A stretch of 64,000 nucleotides of DNA from CAMDHY01 sp046156265. GTDB lineage: Bacteria > Pseudomonadota > Alphaproteobacteria > Rhizobiales > Segnochrobactraceae. The notes beneath the pieces are model-generated. The model worked only from the letters and a program-made list of their open reading frames with translations, ran no database searches and was not told the origin of the DNA. Each line of letters opens with the position of its first letter. Within the stretch, counting starts at the first letter, position 1. The stretch covers positions 992,001-1,056,000 of the forward strand of contig NZ_JAWDIR010000011.1 of NCBI RefSeq assembly GCF_046156265.1. The letters are read 5' to 3'. The translations under genes were made by a program, and so were the position numbers. Below are positions 8,607 to 16,624 of the stretch, in pieces.

Positions 8607-10698
8607 CCTTCACCTTCTGCAACGGAAATGCGACATCAAGACGGATCGGGCCGACACCGGTGAAATAGCGCAGGCCGATGCCCGCGCCCACCTTCGGCGA
8701 ATAGGCGAAGTCGGGGAACTCCGAGCGGTAAGCCGCGCCGATGTCGACGAAGGGCACGATGCCGATGGTGTCGGTGACCTTGGCGCGCAGTTCGAGATTG
8801 GCGACGGCGAGGCTGCGGCCGCCGACGATCTTGCCCTTGCCGTTGCGCGGGCTGACATACTGGAAGCCGTAGCCGCGGATCGTGCCACCGCCGCCCGCAT
8901 AGAAGCGGTTGTTGGCGGGTACGTCCTCGAGGTCCGGCCCCATGATCGAGCCCAGCATGACCTGGCCGGCGGCGACGAAGCGGCGGTCGGCATCGAGCGG
9001 ATAGTAGGCGGACGCGGTGAGGTTCGCCTGCACCATCGCCGACGAGTCGCCGATCTTTCCGAACGACGGCTCGAGCCCGACCAGCAGCCGCCAGCCCTCG
9101 GTCGGGTCCAGGCGGTTGTCGGTGTAGTTGAAGCGGGCGATGGCGGGCACGCCGATCAGCGCGTATTCGTGATTGCCGAAGGCGTCGTCGACGCGCGAGA
9201 CGGTGCCGGACAGCCCGAGCGAGTACTCGCGCTCCTCGCCGTACTTGCGCAGCACCGAGATATCGGAATCGAAGCCCGTGCGGGTGTAGGCGTCCGGCGT
9301 CTCGCGGACGAAATAGTTGGCCACCACCAGCGTGTCGCGGAAGGTGTAGATCGCCGGCTTGGTGAAGGTGAAGCCGGCCTTGTACTGCAGGTCGTCATAG
9401 GCGTTGAGGAACAGCCGCGAGACGCTGCCCTCGATGCGGATCTGCTCGCCGTTGCCGAACAGGTTGCGGTGGCCCCACCAGGCCGACAGCAGCGCGCCCT
9501 CCGTCGTCGACCAGGACGCCGCGGCACCGACGAAGCGGGGCTTGCGCTCGTTCACCTCGACGATGATCGGAATGGTGCCGTCCGGCCCGACGGCATCGCC
9601 GGGCACCACCCGCACGCCGTCGAAGGTGCCGAGATCGCGCAGGTGCTTGGCATACTCCTCGAGCGGGCCGGGCCGGAACTGCTCGCCCTCCTCGAACGGG
9701 ACCATCCGCTCGATGAACTCGGGGTTCACGTCCTTGGCGCCGCGCACCTCGATGCGGCCGAATCGGGCCGGCTCGCCCGCCTCCACCACCCAGGTGACGT
9801 CGAGGAGCTTCGTCTCGTGGTCGGCGACGACATCGCGGTCGACGATGCGCGCCAGCGGGTAGCCGTTGTTCTGCATCGCCAGCAGCAGCTTGGCGTCGGC
9901 GGCGCGCACTTCGGTCGACTTCGCCACCGCGCCCGGCAAGATGCCGGTGTCGGCGACGTTCACCATCGGCGGCGCACCGCCAGGCTCGTCGACCACCACC
10001 AGCTTGCCGAAGTGGAAGATCCGGTTCGGCGTGACGGTGACGACGACCTTGATGTCGCCCCTGGCGAAGGCGGCGTTGATGGCGTTGCGGCTGTCGCGGT
10101 CGGCCGGCGTGGTGCCGGCGACCTGCATCTCGACGATGCCGGCGTAGTACCCCTCGGCGAACAGGGCGGCCCTGAGCCGGTCCGCCTCGGACAGCGCGGC
10201 GCGGAAGATGGTGTCGCCGTCGGGGGCGCCGTCGGCCTCGAGCGGCACCAGGGCGGAGGCGCGGCGCAGCGCTTCCTCGAGCTCCGGCGTGCCGCCGGTC
10301 ACGGTGAACGTCAGTTGCACCCGTCGCCGCGTCGCGGCCTGGCCGTTGCCGTTGGTCGCCGTGCCGTCGGTGGGGGCGGGGGTGTCGGCGGCCGGCGGGG
10401 CGGCCGGCGGCGGCGTCGTCTGGGCGATGGCGGTGGATGCGGCGAGGGCGGTGAGCAGGGCAGCCGTGGACGCCGCTGCCGCGAGCGCGAGCGGGCGCGT
10501 CGCCGAAGCGGAGCTCCGGCGCGGGGGCGCGGCCCGATGCCGCCCACCTGTCGCTCCACCGCCCGCTGCCGGGGGGCCACTCGCCTCGACGCCCAATGCA
10601 CCTCCGCCGTGGCCCGCCCTTTCGGGGTCCGCCGCGCAACCGGGGGATGCGGCGACCATGCCGCAGTCCTTCGGGTGGGAAACTAGCCGATAGACCAT
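8560..10698 (-). CDS. tamA: TamA, Omp85-family outer membrane barrel of the translocation and assembly module
   Basis: Outer membrane partner of TamB. After a signal segment ending ASTAIA|Q there is a Pro/Ala-rich linker, POTRA-like repeats, and a 16-strand Omp85 barrel. The barrel carries the loop-6 motif 'TIRGYG', and the last residues 'YLSLGQSF' form a beta-signal ending in Phe. From the ATG at 10698 the product is 712 aa. That start leaves about 60 residues before the hydrophobic core, which is long for a signal peptide. The ATG at 10659, or a TTG just after GGAGG near 10590, are credible alternatives. The frame stays open far upstream, but that part overlaps the divergent cytochrome gene and is not coding. 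The gene is first in the tamA-tamB operon and overlaps tamB by 47 bases. Confidence 0.9.
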   Translation of the reverse strand: MVYRLVSHPKDCGMVAASPGCAADPERAGHGGGALGVEASGPPAAGGGATGGRHRAAPPRRSSASATRPLALAAAASTAALLTALAASTAIAQTTPPPAAPPAADTPAPTDGTATNGNGQAATRRRVQLTFTVTGGTPELEEALRRASALVPLEADGAPDGDTIFRAALSEADRLRAALFAEGYYAGIVEMQVAGTTPADRDSRNAINAAFARGDIKVVVTVTPNRIFHFGKLVVVDEPGGAPPMVNVADTGILPGAVAKSTEVRAADAKLLLAMQNNGYPLARIVDRDVVADHETKLLDVTWVVEAGEPARFGRIEVRGAKDVNPEFIERMVPFEEGEQFRPGPLEEYAKHLRDLGTFDGVRVVPGDAVGPDGTIPIIVEVNERKPRFVGAAASWSTTEGALLSAWWGHRNLFGNGEQIRIEGSVSRLFLNAYDDLQYKAGFTFTKPAIYTFRDTLVVANYFVRETPDAYTRTGFDSDISVLRKYGEEREYSLGLSGTVSRVDDAFGNHEYALIGVPAIARFNYTDNRLDPTEGWRLLVGLEPSFGKIGDSSAMVQANLTASAYYPLDADRRFVAAGQVMLGSIMGPDLEDVPANNRFYAGGGGTIRGYGFQYVSPRNGKGKIVGGRSLAVANLELRAKVTDTIGIVPFVDIGAAYRSEFPDFAYSPKVGAGIGLRYFTGVGPIRLDVAFPLQKVKDDGPVAIYLSLGQSF

Positions 10699-10917
10699 GC
10701 GGTTGCCGAGTCTCGAATAGAACCGCTGCCTATGCCTAACGGTTGGTAACCATGCTGCTGCATTGCCGCCACACCGGCCCGACCCCCGCCCTTCGGCCCG
10801 GATTTCCGCGGTTGTCTGGTCCAGCGACGCGGCTTGACACCCGCCCGTCGACGGTGCGAACCCTGCCGCGCCGCCTCCGGTGCGTTGTTTCCGGAAGCGG
10901 CGCCGGACGGAGGCTCG

Positions 10918-11826
10918 ATGGCGACTGAGACCGATCGTGTGTTCAGCCCGCTGGTGCGCATCGGGCACTGGGGAGGGGCGCTCGCCTTCCTGGTCGCCTA
11001 TGTCACCGCCGGGCGGCCGCTGTCCCTGCACACCCGCGTCGGCTATGCGCTCGCGGCCTATGTCGTGTGGCGGCTGGTGTGGGGCCTGGTTGGCCCCGCT
11101 CGCTCGCGCTTCGCCGACCTTATGTCCTCGCCGCGCGCCTATTATGAAGATCTGATGGGTCTGCTGCGGGCCCGCCCGATCCGCCACGTCGGGCTCGGGC
11201 CGATCGGCTCGCTGCTCGCCGTCTCGATGCTGGTCTCGATCGTGCTCGCCTCTGTCGCCGGCGTCGTCACGCTCGCCCAGCGCCACGGTGACGGGCCGCT
11301 CGCCGCCTTCATCGGGTCGGTGCCGGAGCCCGTGCCGAATGCGATCACCCGCTTCGGCGAAGACGGCGGCATGACCATCATCCCGCGCACCGACCGTGCC
11401 TCGATCGACACCGGCGCCGAACACCCCGACGTCAAGCCGGGGCGCTGGATCAAGCGCGTGCACGGCACGCTGTCGCTTCTGGCGCTGTGGCTGGTCGTCC
11501 TGCACATCGTCCACGTGCTCTATGCAAGCGTCGTGCGCGGCGAGAACCTGCTCTACGACATGGTGACCGGCCGGCGTGCCCCGCAGGCCGAGCCTGTCGC
11601 GCCGCCTCGGCCGGTGGCCCCCGCCGCCTCGGCCGGCATCGCTCCGGCCGCTGCGCCGCGGCCACAGGCCGTCGACGTGGCCCCGCCGCCGGCTGCGCTG
11701 GCGCCGCCAGAGGCGCCGGCCGGCTGGCCCGAGCCGGAGCCGGACGAGGCCGACGAAGAGAAGGCGCAGAAAAAGCTCCAGAAGCGCGCCCAGCGCAAGG
11801 AGCGCCGTCGCGAAGGCAGGGCCTGA
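10918..11826 (+). CDS. b-type cytochrome, cytochrome b561/Ni-Fe hydrogenase cytochrome b-like membrane protein
   Basis: Integral membrane di-haem cytochrome b (302 aa) expected to pass electrons between a periplasmic partner and the quinone pool. Histidines fit haem ligation in helix 1 (RIGHWGG, H17), after it (LSLHTRVGY, H38), and in the last helix pair (KRVHGTLSLL and VVLHIVHVLY). About four transmembrane helices are visible. The ATG at 10918 is chosen because GGAGG sits 5 bases before it. After the last helix comes a tail of about 85 residues, first Pro/Ala-rich and then highly charged (DEADEEKAQKKLQKRAQRK), which is not part of the family core. No cytochrome c or dehydrogenase gene adjoins it, so the electron donor is unknown. 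Confidence 0.83.
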   Translation: MATETDRVFSPLVRIGHWGGALAFLVAYVTAGRPLSLHTRVGYALAAYVVWRLVWGLVGPARSRFADLMSSPRAYYEDLMGLLRARPIRHVGLGPIGSLLAVSMLVSIVLASVAGVVTLAQRHGDGPLAAFIGSVPEPVPNAITRFGEDGGMTIIPRTDRASIDTGAEHPDVKPGRWIKRVHGTLSLLALWLVVLHIVHVLYASVVRGENLLYDMVTGRRAPQAEPVAPPRPVAPAASAGIAPAAAPRPQAVDVAPPPAALAPPEAPAGWPEPEPDEADEEKAQKKLQKRAQRKERRREGRA

Positions 11827-11955
11827 GGCCAGCAGCGCCGCGACGGTCCGGATGCACGGAGGCGAGGCGTCCTGCCTTGGACGTGCTGCATTCGACGTCT
11901 TGCATTCGACGCCCTGCAGCCGGCGCGACCGCGCGAGCCCGGAGGAGCCACCCCG

Positions 11956-12147
11956 ATGGAGCGCCTGATCTTCCGCCTGCTGCCGCGGCTCGCGATGTGG
12001 ATTCGCCGGCCGCCATCGCCGCGCCGGATGTTGATCATCGCGATCGTCGTGGCTGCGGCCCTCGCCATCGCGGGAATCGAGAGGTACGTCGGCTGGCCGG
12101 AGGCCCTCACCGTCGAGCGGCTGCCGCGCAATCCGGTGCCGCAATAG
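11956..12147 (+). CDS. small single-pass membrane protein of unknown function
   Basis: A 63-residue protein with a basic N-terminus (MERLIFRLLPRL..RRPPSPRR), one transmembrane helix (MLIIAIVVAAALAIAG) and a short tail ending VERLPRNPVPQ. A good ribosome site, GGAGGA, lies 9 bases before the ATG. It follows the cytochrome gene by 129 bases on the same strand and precedes a double terminator, so it may be co-transcribed with the cytochrome. I do not recognise a family. The gene call rests on the ribosome site, the membrane helix and the terminator placement. Confidence 0.55.
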   Translation: MERLIFRLLPRLAMWIRRPPSPRRMLIIAIVVAAALAIAGIERYVGWPEALTVERLPRNPVPQ

Positions 12148-12156
12148 GCGAGACCC

Positions 12157-12220
12157 AACGAAAATGGGCCGCCTCGCGGCGGCCGGGAGCCTAACGAAAA
12201 TGGGCCGCCTCGCGGCGGCC
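12157..12220. terminator. duplicated hairpin terminator between convergent genes
   Basis: A 28-base unit occurs twice without change, at 12157-12184 and 12193-12220. Each copy holds the stem GGCCGCC/GGCGGCC with a TCGC loop, preceded by AACGAAAAT. Read on the minus strand, the hairpin is followed by ATTTTCGTT, giving a T-rich tail for the gene at 12253-12591. It can also act on transcripts from the left. Confidence 0.75.
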
Positions 12221-12252
12221 CATGCTCGATTTCTCCGCTCGCAGGCGCGGGA

Positions 12253-12591
12253 TCAGTTCGACAGCGGCTCCGACACCATGACGACGATGCGGTCGCCGTC
12301 GCGGACGATGTCGACGGCGCGGGGCGCCGTACCCTCGGCGCCGGGCACAGACAGGCCGATGCGCTGGGCGGGGGCGAGGGTCGCGGCGACGCGGACCGGC
12401 GAGGTGTCCGAGGACGCGCCGAGGGTGGCGACGACCTTCAGGCCTTCGGGCGCCATCGAGTAGTAGGCGACGCCGTGCACGTCGCCGAGGTCGATCCGGT
12501 GGGCGGCCGGGATCGGCTCGCCGGCGGTGGCCGGGGCGATGGCGGTGAGCGTGAGGGGGATGAGGGCGAGCGCGCCGAGGAGCGTGCGCAT
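12253..12591 (-). CDS. small exported protein of unknown function
   Basis: A 112-residue protein with a clear Sec signal peptide (MRTLLGALALIPLTLTAIAP ending ATAG|E), then a short, mostly beta mature part (VHGVAYYSMAPEGLKVVATL .. DGDRIVVMVSEPLSN). The ATG at 12591 is preferred over an ATG 33 codons upstream because the signal peptide starts there. It is convergent with the small membrane-protein gene across the doubled terminator. I recognise no domain; function unknown. Confidence 0.6.
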   Translation of the reverse strand: MRTLLGALALIPLTLTAIAPATAGEPIPAAHRIDLGDVHGVAYYSMAPEGLKVVATLGASSDTSPVRVAATLAPAQRIGLSVPGAEGTAPRAVDIVRDGDRIVVMVSEPLSN

Positions 12592-12963
12592 GGGTCTTGT
12601 CTCCGAGGTGCTGTCCGACCACCAAACGCGGCCGGCAAGCCGGGTCTTCCCGGGAGACCACAAGTTAGGGTTCGGCCTGCTGCATTGCAACAGAGGGAAT
12701 TGTGCAATGCGGGATAGCTGCTATGCGTCCAGCGACGGTGACCGAGCGTCGCGTCGATGACCCCGATCGCGACCGCCCCGATCGGCCACCTGCGCCCTGA
12801 CGGCTCGATCTGCTCCGCCCCCTCAATCTCGTCGGGAAAAAGACACGCGACACGGGAGACGAGCTGTCACGTCCGTGTGAAGCGGGGGCATCGAGCGTTC
12901 GATAAGCGCAGAACTCCCGCATAGTTCGACCGAGGGGGGCTGGAAGAAACCACGGAGGCAACG
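12592..12963. other. divergent intergenic region with a perfect inverted repeat
   Basis: A 372-base stretch separates two divergently transcribed exported-protein genes, so it must contain both promoters. The clearest element is the inverted repeat GCATTGCA (12682-12689) / TGCAATGC (12703-12710), separated by 13 bases, which looks like a binding site for a dimeric regulator. The start region of the rightward gene has CACGGAGGCAACG before its ATG. I see no gene here. Confidence 0.5.
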
Positions 12964-13401
12964 ATGCGGATACCTTGCACGACCGGGCCGGGGCGCGGCC
13001 GGTATCGTCTCGCCACTGTCGCCATCGCGACGGCGGCCCTTTTCGCCACCGCAGCATCACCGGCGCTGGCGGCTACCTGCATCCAGGTCACTGGCGAGGG
13101 CGTCAGCCTGTTCTTCCAGTTCAAGGGCAAGCTGCCGCAGAAGCCGAACACCTTCCAGCAGCTCAGCGGCCGCTTCGACGGCGTCGGCCCCGCCTATGGC
13201 GCGGCGTCGGTGGCGCAGGACGGCAGCTTCGTCGAACTCGCCGGCGGCTTTGCCAGCGGCGGCACCGTCTTCGGCCTCTTCAACATCGGCTTTGCCCCGC
13301 CGAAGTCGAAGACCGGCGGCGGTGGCGTGGTCATCGACAACATCCTCATCCCGGTGGAGGCGAAGATCGTCTCGTGCCGAAAGGAGCCGAAGCCGAAGTA
13401 G
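12964..13401 (+). CDS. small exported protein of unknown function
   Basis: A 145-residue protein with an Arg-rich start and a signal peptide ending ASPALA|A. The mature part is glycine- and phenylalanine-rich with one cysteine near each end (ATCIQV and IVSCRK), suggesting a disulfide-closed periplasmic beta domain, and it ends in a basic tail (KEPKPK). GGAGG stands 6 bases before the ATG. No family recognised. It is divergent from another exported small protein across a shared regulatory region. Confidence 0.6.
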   Translation: MRIPCTTGPGRGRYRLATVAIATAALFATAASPALAATCIQVTGEGVSLFFQFKGKLPQKPNTFQQLSGRFDGVGPAYGAASVAQDGSFVELAGGFASGGTVFGLFNIGFAPPKSKTGGGGVVIDNILIPVEAKIVSCRKEPKPK

Positions 13402-13442
13402 CCGAACCGGCTGCCCGGCCCGAGGGGCCGCCGCAATGCACG

Positions 13443-13472
13443 ACGGCCGCCGGGGGTGTCCCCGGCGGCCGT
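13443..13472. terminator. strong hairpin between convergent genes
   Basis: A perfect 13-bp stem, ACGGCCGCCGGGG (13443-13455) / CCCCGGCGGCCGT (13460-13472), with a GTGT loop. It lies between the end of the exported protein gene and the end of the FrsA-like hydrolase gene. Neither side has a good T-run, so termination is inferred from position and stability. Confidence 0.65.
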
Positions 13473-13518
13473 GGGTCTCAGGATGCCTGCACGACCGGCT
13501 GCAGCCGGTCGCGAAGCG

Positions 13519-14661
13519 TCAGCGCGACAGCTTGTCGGCGAGCCACTTGAACGAGGCCGGCGCCCATTCCTTGTAGTATTTGAACGCGCAGTGGCCGCCG
13601 TCGGGGTAGATGCGCGCCTCGCGGCCGGTCACGGGCCCATGCTCCAGCATGTAGTAGATGTTGCCGATCGGGGCGAGGATGTCTTCCTTGCCGTTGATCA
13701 AGAGCGTCGGCATGGTGATGCGGTCGACGAGGCCGAGGGACTTCAGCGACCACTTGTGGAAGATCTCGTTCTCCTTCTCCGCCGACCACTTCGGGAAGGC
13801 CGGCTCGCTGCCGGGCGGGCCGTAGACGAAGAGCGAGCGGCGGCTGCGGCCTTCCACCACCCAGTCCATCTCGGCCGGCGTCAGCTCGTAGCCGAACGGG
13901 TGGCCGGCAGAGGCGACGACCGCCTTCATCATCTCCGGATAGGCGCCGGCGAGCTGCAGCACCGAGTAGCCGCCGCGGCTGATGCCGAAGGCGCCGATGC
14001 GGTTGCCGTCGACCTCCGGACGCGCCGCCATCCAGTCGACCGCCGCCATCCACGCCTTCACCGAGGCCGGATCCCACGGGAACGGGTTCTCGCCGGTGCC
14101 GGGGGCGTCCATGACGAGGGCCGCGAGCCCTTCCGCGATGCACATGTCGGAGGCCCAGCCGCGGTCCTCCTTGAACACGTCCGAGCCGCACATGATCAAG
14201 ACCGCGCCGACCGGCTTCGTCGCCTTCGGGGCGCGGAAGTGGGCGCGGATCGTCTTGCCCTCGCAGGGGATGTCGACGACCTGCACCGGCGGATCGAGGT
14301 GGGCGTTCGCCTTCTGGAAGGCGCGGGCGCAGTCGGCGCTGATCTCGCGCTTCAGCGGCGACAGCTCCCACGGGAAGCGGCCGATGGCGTAGTAGGTCTT
14401 GGCGATCAGGTGCTCGCGGCGGGCGGCCTCATAGTCCTTCTGGGCCTCCAGCGCGTCGCCGATGTTCTCGTGGCGGCGGCCGGCGGCGCGCCAGACCGGC
14501 ACCCACTTGTCCTCGGTGGAGGCCTCCAGGCTGTCGACGAGGGTCTGCAGCTCGGTGTGGTCGTCGAGCATCGACGCCCAGCGGCGGTAGAAGCCCTTCG
14601 GCGTGACGAAGAACGGGTTCTCGTCGGACTGGATGGCGCGGCCCTCGGCGGCGGTGGTCAT
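13519..14661 (-). CDS. alpha/beta hydrolase, FrsA / pseudooxynicotine-hydrolase-like family
   Basis: A 380-residue cytoplasmic hydrolase made of a helical N-terminal domain (about 1-150) and a C-terminal alpha/beta fold. The nucleophile elbow is 'GISRGGYSV', the acid is in 'INGKEDILAP', and the His is in 'DGGHCAFKY', giving an intact Ser-Asp-His triad. The layout matches the FrsA/DUF1100 esterases and 2,6-dihydroxypseudooxynicotine hydrolase, enzymes that cleave C-C or ester bonds. The ATG at 14661 has AGGAGAC just upstream. It lies downstream of an SDR gene on the same strand, 226 bases apart, so it may or may not share its transcript. The substrate cannot be inferred. Confidence 0.82.
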   Translation of the reverse strand: MTTAAEGRAIQSDENPFFVTPKGFYRRWASMLDDHTELQTLVDSLEASTEDKWVPVWRAAGRRHENIGDALEAQKDYEAARREHLIAKTYYAIGRFPWELSPLKREISADCARAFQKANAHLDPPVQVVDIPCEGKTIRAHFRAPKATKPVGAVLIMCGSDVFKEDRGWASDMCIAEGLAALVMDAPGTGENPFPWDPASVKAWMAAVDWMAARPEVDGNRIGAFGISRGGYSVLQLAGAYPEMMKAVVASAGHPFGYELTPAEMDWVVEGRSRRSLFVYGPPGSEPAFPKWSAEKENEIFHKWSLKSLGLVDRITMPTLLINGKEDILAPIGNIYYMLEHGPVTGREARIYPDGGHCAFKYYKEWAPASFKWLADKLSR

Positions 14662-14772
14662 GCGGCGTCTCCTCCTGCGGCCGCGCTGGCGGATGGCGGC
14701 CGTCGTTGCTCGGCGGCCGTCGGGGCCGCAAACGATTGCAGGAAGGGTAGCGGCGCCGCGGCGCAGGAGCAA

Positions 14773-14816
14773 TACGAGAAGACGGCCGGTGTGTACGAAA
14801 GAGCGTGATTGTCGAC
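14773..14816 (+). repeat. left copy of an imperfect direct repeat flanking the SDR/tetR pair
   Basis: A 44-base segment beginning TACGAGAAGACGGCC that aligns without gaps to 16555-16598, with 30 of 44 positions identical by my alignment. Weaker similarity continues upstream. It lies between the SDR gene and the hydrolase gene. Both copies are in the same orientation, on opposite outer sides of the SDR/tetR pair. Confidence 0.4.
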
Positions 14817-14887
14817 CTGAATTGCGGCCTTGAGCGGCGTCGCGGTGACCCGCGAGGCCGCGTTGTCGACGCTTGGCGACCGCGTCC

Positions 14888-15643
14888 TCAGGCCTGGAAG
14901 CCGCCGGAGATGTCGATGACGCCGCCGCCGATGTAGCCGGCGTTCGGGCCGGCGAGGAAGGTGACCGTACCCGCCACCTCCTCGAGGGTGGCGATGCGGC
15001 GGATGGCGTGGAGGTCCATGATGGCGTCGGGAAGCCGGTCGCCCACCGCTGCCGCCATGTCGGTGGGCATGATGCCCGGCTGCACCACGGACACGGTGAT
15101 GTCGCGGCGGCCGAGGTCGCGCTGCACGCCCTGCGCGTAGCCGGCGATGGCCCACTTCGAGGCGGAATAGTCCGCGACGCCCGCGAAGGGGACGCGGCTG
15201 CCGAGGCCGGAGCCGATGAAGATGATGCGGCCGCCGTCAGAAAGCACCGGCGCTGCCGCCCGCGTCGTCGCCACCGTGCCCATGACGTTGACCTGCCACA
15301 GGCGATCGAGATTGGCCGTGTCGAGGTTCGGATCGTCAACCGTCTGGAGCGGCGCGGCGATGGCGGCATTGTTGACGAGGATGTCGAGCTTGCCGAAGTG
15401 GGCGACCACCTGCTCGACCAGCGGCTTCGCCGCGGCCGTGTTGGCCTGGTCGCTCTTGATCGCCAGCGCCCGAACGCCGGCCGCCTTCAGCCGCTCGACC
15501 ACGGCTTCGGCCTTCTCGGCGGAGGCGACGTAGCTGATCGCGACGTCGGCGCCCTGTGCGGCGAGCGCCTCGGCGATCGCGGCGCCGAGGCCGCGCGAGC
15601 CGCCGGTGACGAGGGCGACCTTGCCCTTCAATGGGTTCGACAT
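14888..15643 (-). CDS. short-chain dehydrogenase/reductase (SDR) family oxidoreductase
   Basis: A 251-residue NAD(P)-dependent oxidoreductase. It shows the Rossmann motif 'TGGSRGLG' near residue 13, 'NNAA' (LVNNAAIAAP), the catalytic 'YSASKWA' Tyr/Lys pair and the Ser in 'FIGSGLGS'. The ATG at 15643 gives MSNPLKGK. An in-frame ATG ten codons upstream is also possible but less like the family. It is transcribed divergently from a TetR-family gene with operator-like palindromes between them, so it is very likely the regulator's target. Substrate unknown; the sequence resembles 3-oxoacyl-ACP-reductase-like members with broad activity. Confidence 0.88.
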   Translation of the reverse strand: MSNPLKGKVALVTGGSRGLGAAIAEALAAQGADVAISYVASAEKAEAVVERLKAAGVRALAIKSDQANTAAAKPLVEQVVAHFGKLDILVNNAAIAAPLQTVDDPNLDTANLDRLWQVNVMGTVATTRAAAPVLSDGGRIIFIGSGLGSRVPFAGVADYSASKWAIAGYAQGVQRDLGRRDITVSVVQPGIMPTDMAAAVGDRLPDAIMDLHAIRRIATLEEVAGTVTFLAGPNAGYIGGGVIDISGGFQA

Positions 15644-15710
15644 GGAGTGCCTTTCGATGGACCGATGCGATGCCACCGCCCCGGGAGCGGGCGGGGGGAA
15701 CGCCTTTTAC

Positions 15711-15783
15711 GTAACGAGCGTTACGATAACGGTCGGTACGAAACTGGACCTGCGCTGTCAACCGGTTTAATAACGGTCGTTAT
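15711..15783. promoter_or_regulatory. three operator-like 14-bp palindromes for the TetR regulator
   Basis: Three related palindromes lie in the 161-base divergent region: GTAACGAGCGTTAC (15711-15724), ATAACGGTCGGTAC (15726-15739) and ATAACGGTCGTTAT (15770-15783). The shared form is RTAACGnnCGnTAY. The first two are adjacent with a 15-bp period, and the third lies 22 bases before the tetR start. This is the classic arrangement for an autoregulating TetR repressor that also controls the divergent SDR gene. Confidence 0.75.
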
Positions 15784-15804
15784 GAAAAATCAGGAGGCCG
15801 GCTG

Positions 15805-16479
15805 ATGGGCCGCCGTCGGGAGTTCGACGAGGCGAAGGTGCTCGACGCGGCGCTCTGCGTCTTCTGGCGCAAGGGCTACGAGGGCACGTCCTATGCCGAC
15901 CTGACGGAGGCGGCGGGCGTCGAGAGGCCGGCTCTCTATTCCGCCTACGGCAACAAGGAGCAGCTCTTCCGCCGGGCCATCGCCCGCTACGGCGAGCGCT
16001 ACCTCGAGCATTTTCCCGAGGCCCTGGAGCGGCCGACATCGCGGGAGGTGGTGGCGCACCTCCTCTACGCGACAGCCGACCTCAACACCCGCTATCCGGA
16101 CCGCCCGGGCTGTTTCATGATCAACGGCGTCCTCGCCGGATCCGACGATGCCGAGCCCGTGCGGCAGGCGCTGATCGAGGCGCGCGCCATGGCCGCGGTG
16201 CAGTTGCGGGAACGGTTCGAGCGGGCGAAGGCCGAGGGCGAACTGCCCGCGACCGCCGACCCCGAGGCCCTTGCGGCCTTCGTCATGGCGATCGCGCACG
16301 GCATGGCGGTGCAGGCGAAGGCGGGCTTCAACCGCGAGAAGCTGGAGGCCGTCGCGGCGCAGGCGCTCGCCACGTGGCCGACCGGCCCTGGCCGGTCGCC
16401 TGAGAGGCTACACGAGGAACCGACAGAGGCAGTCGCTGTGCCAAAGCGGACGAGACTGGGGCGGCGTCTGCGGGCCTGA
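15805..16479 (+). CDS. TetR/AcrR family transcriptional regulator
   Basis: A 224-residue regulator with an N-terminal helix-turn-helix (KGYEGTSYADLTEAAGV.. SAYGNKEQLF, about residues 22-52) and a helical ligand domain with the 'PGCFMINGVLAG' stretch typical of the TetR_C group. AGGAGG stands 8 bases before the ATG. It is divergent from the SDR gene and presumably represses it and itself through the palindromes at 15711-15783. The last 25-30 residues after 'ALATWP' are polar, Arg-rich and unlike the family, which suggests the natural stop was lost and the frame runs on. Confidence 0.9.
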   Translation: MGRRREFDEAKVLDAALCVFWRKGYEGTSYADLTEAAGVERPALYSAYGNKEQLFRRAIARYGERYLEHFPEALERPTSREVVAHLLYATADLNTRYPDRPGCFMINGVLAGSDDAEPVRQALIEARAMAAVQLRERFERAKAEGELPATADPEALAAFVMAIAHGMAVQAKAGFNREKLEAVAAQALATWPTGPGRSPERLHEEPTEAVAVPKRTRLGRRLRA

Positions 16480-16554
16480 TGTGTGGCGACTTGGTGGCGA
16501 TGGATACTGCACGTGTTTGAAGGCAGGGAGCGGTACGGAGCAGCGTCGCAGCAG

Positions 16555-16598
16555 TACGAAAAGAGAAGCGATGTATAAGAAAGTGCGCAATCGCTGAC
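16555..16598 (+). repeat. right copy of the imperfect direct repeat flanking the SDR/tetR pair
   Basis: The counterpart of 14773-14816, beginning TACGAAAAGAGAAGC and 68% identical over 44 bases in the same orientation. It lies 75 bases after the tetR stop, at the edge of a visibly less GC-rich stretch (about 16500-16900) that contains a broken gene. Confidence 0.4.
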
Positions 16599-16624
16599 TT
16601 CAGCTAGGGTGCCAGTTTGCAAAG

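Noticed and set aside
10699..12144. Upstream extension of the tamA frame to about 1194 codons
   Set aside because: The added part lies antisense to the cytochrome b and small membrane protein genes, which have ribosome sites and membrane helices. A signal peptide marks the true TamA beginning much later.
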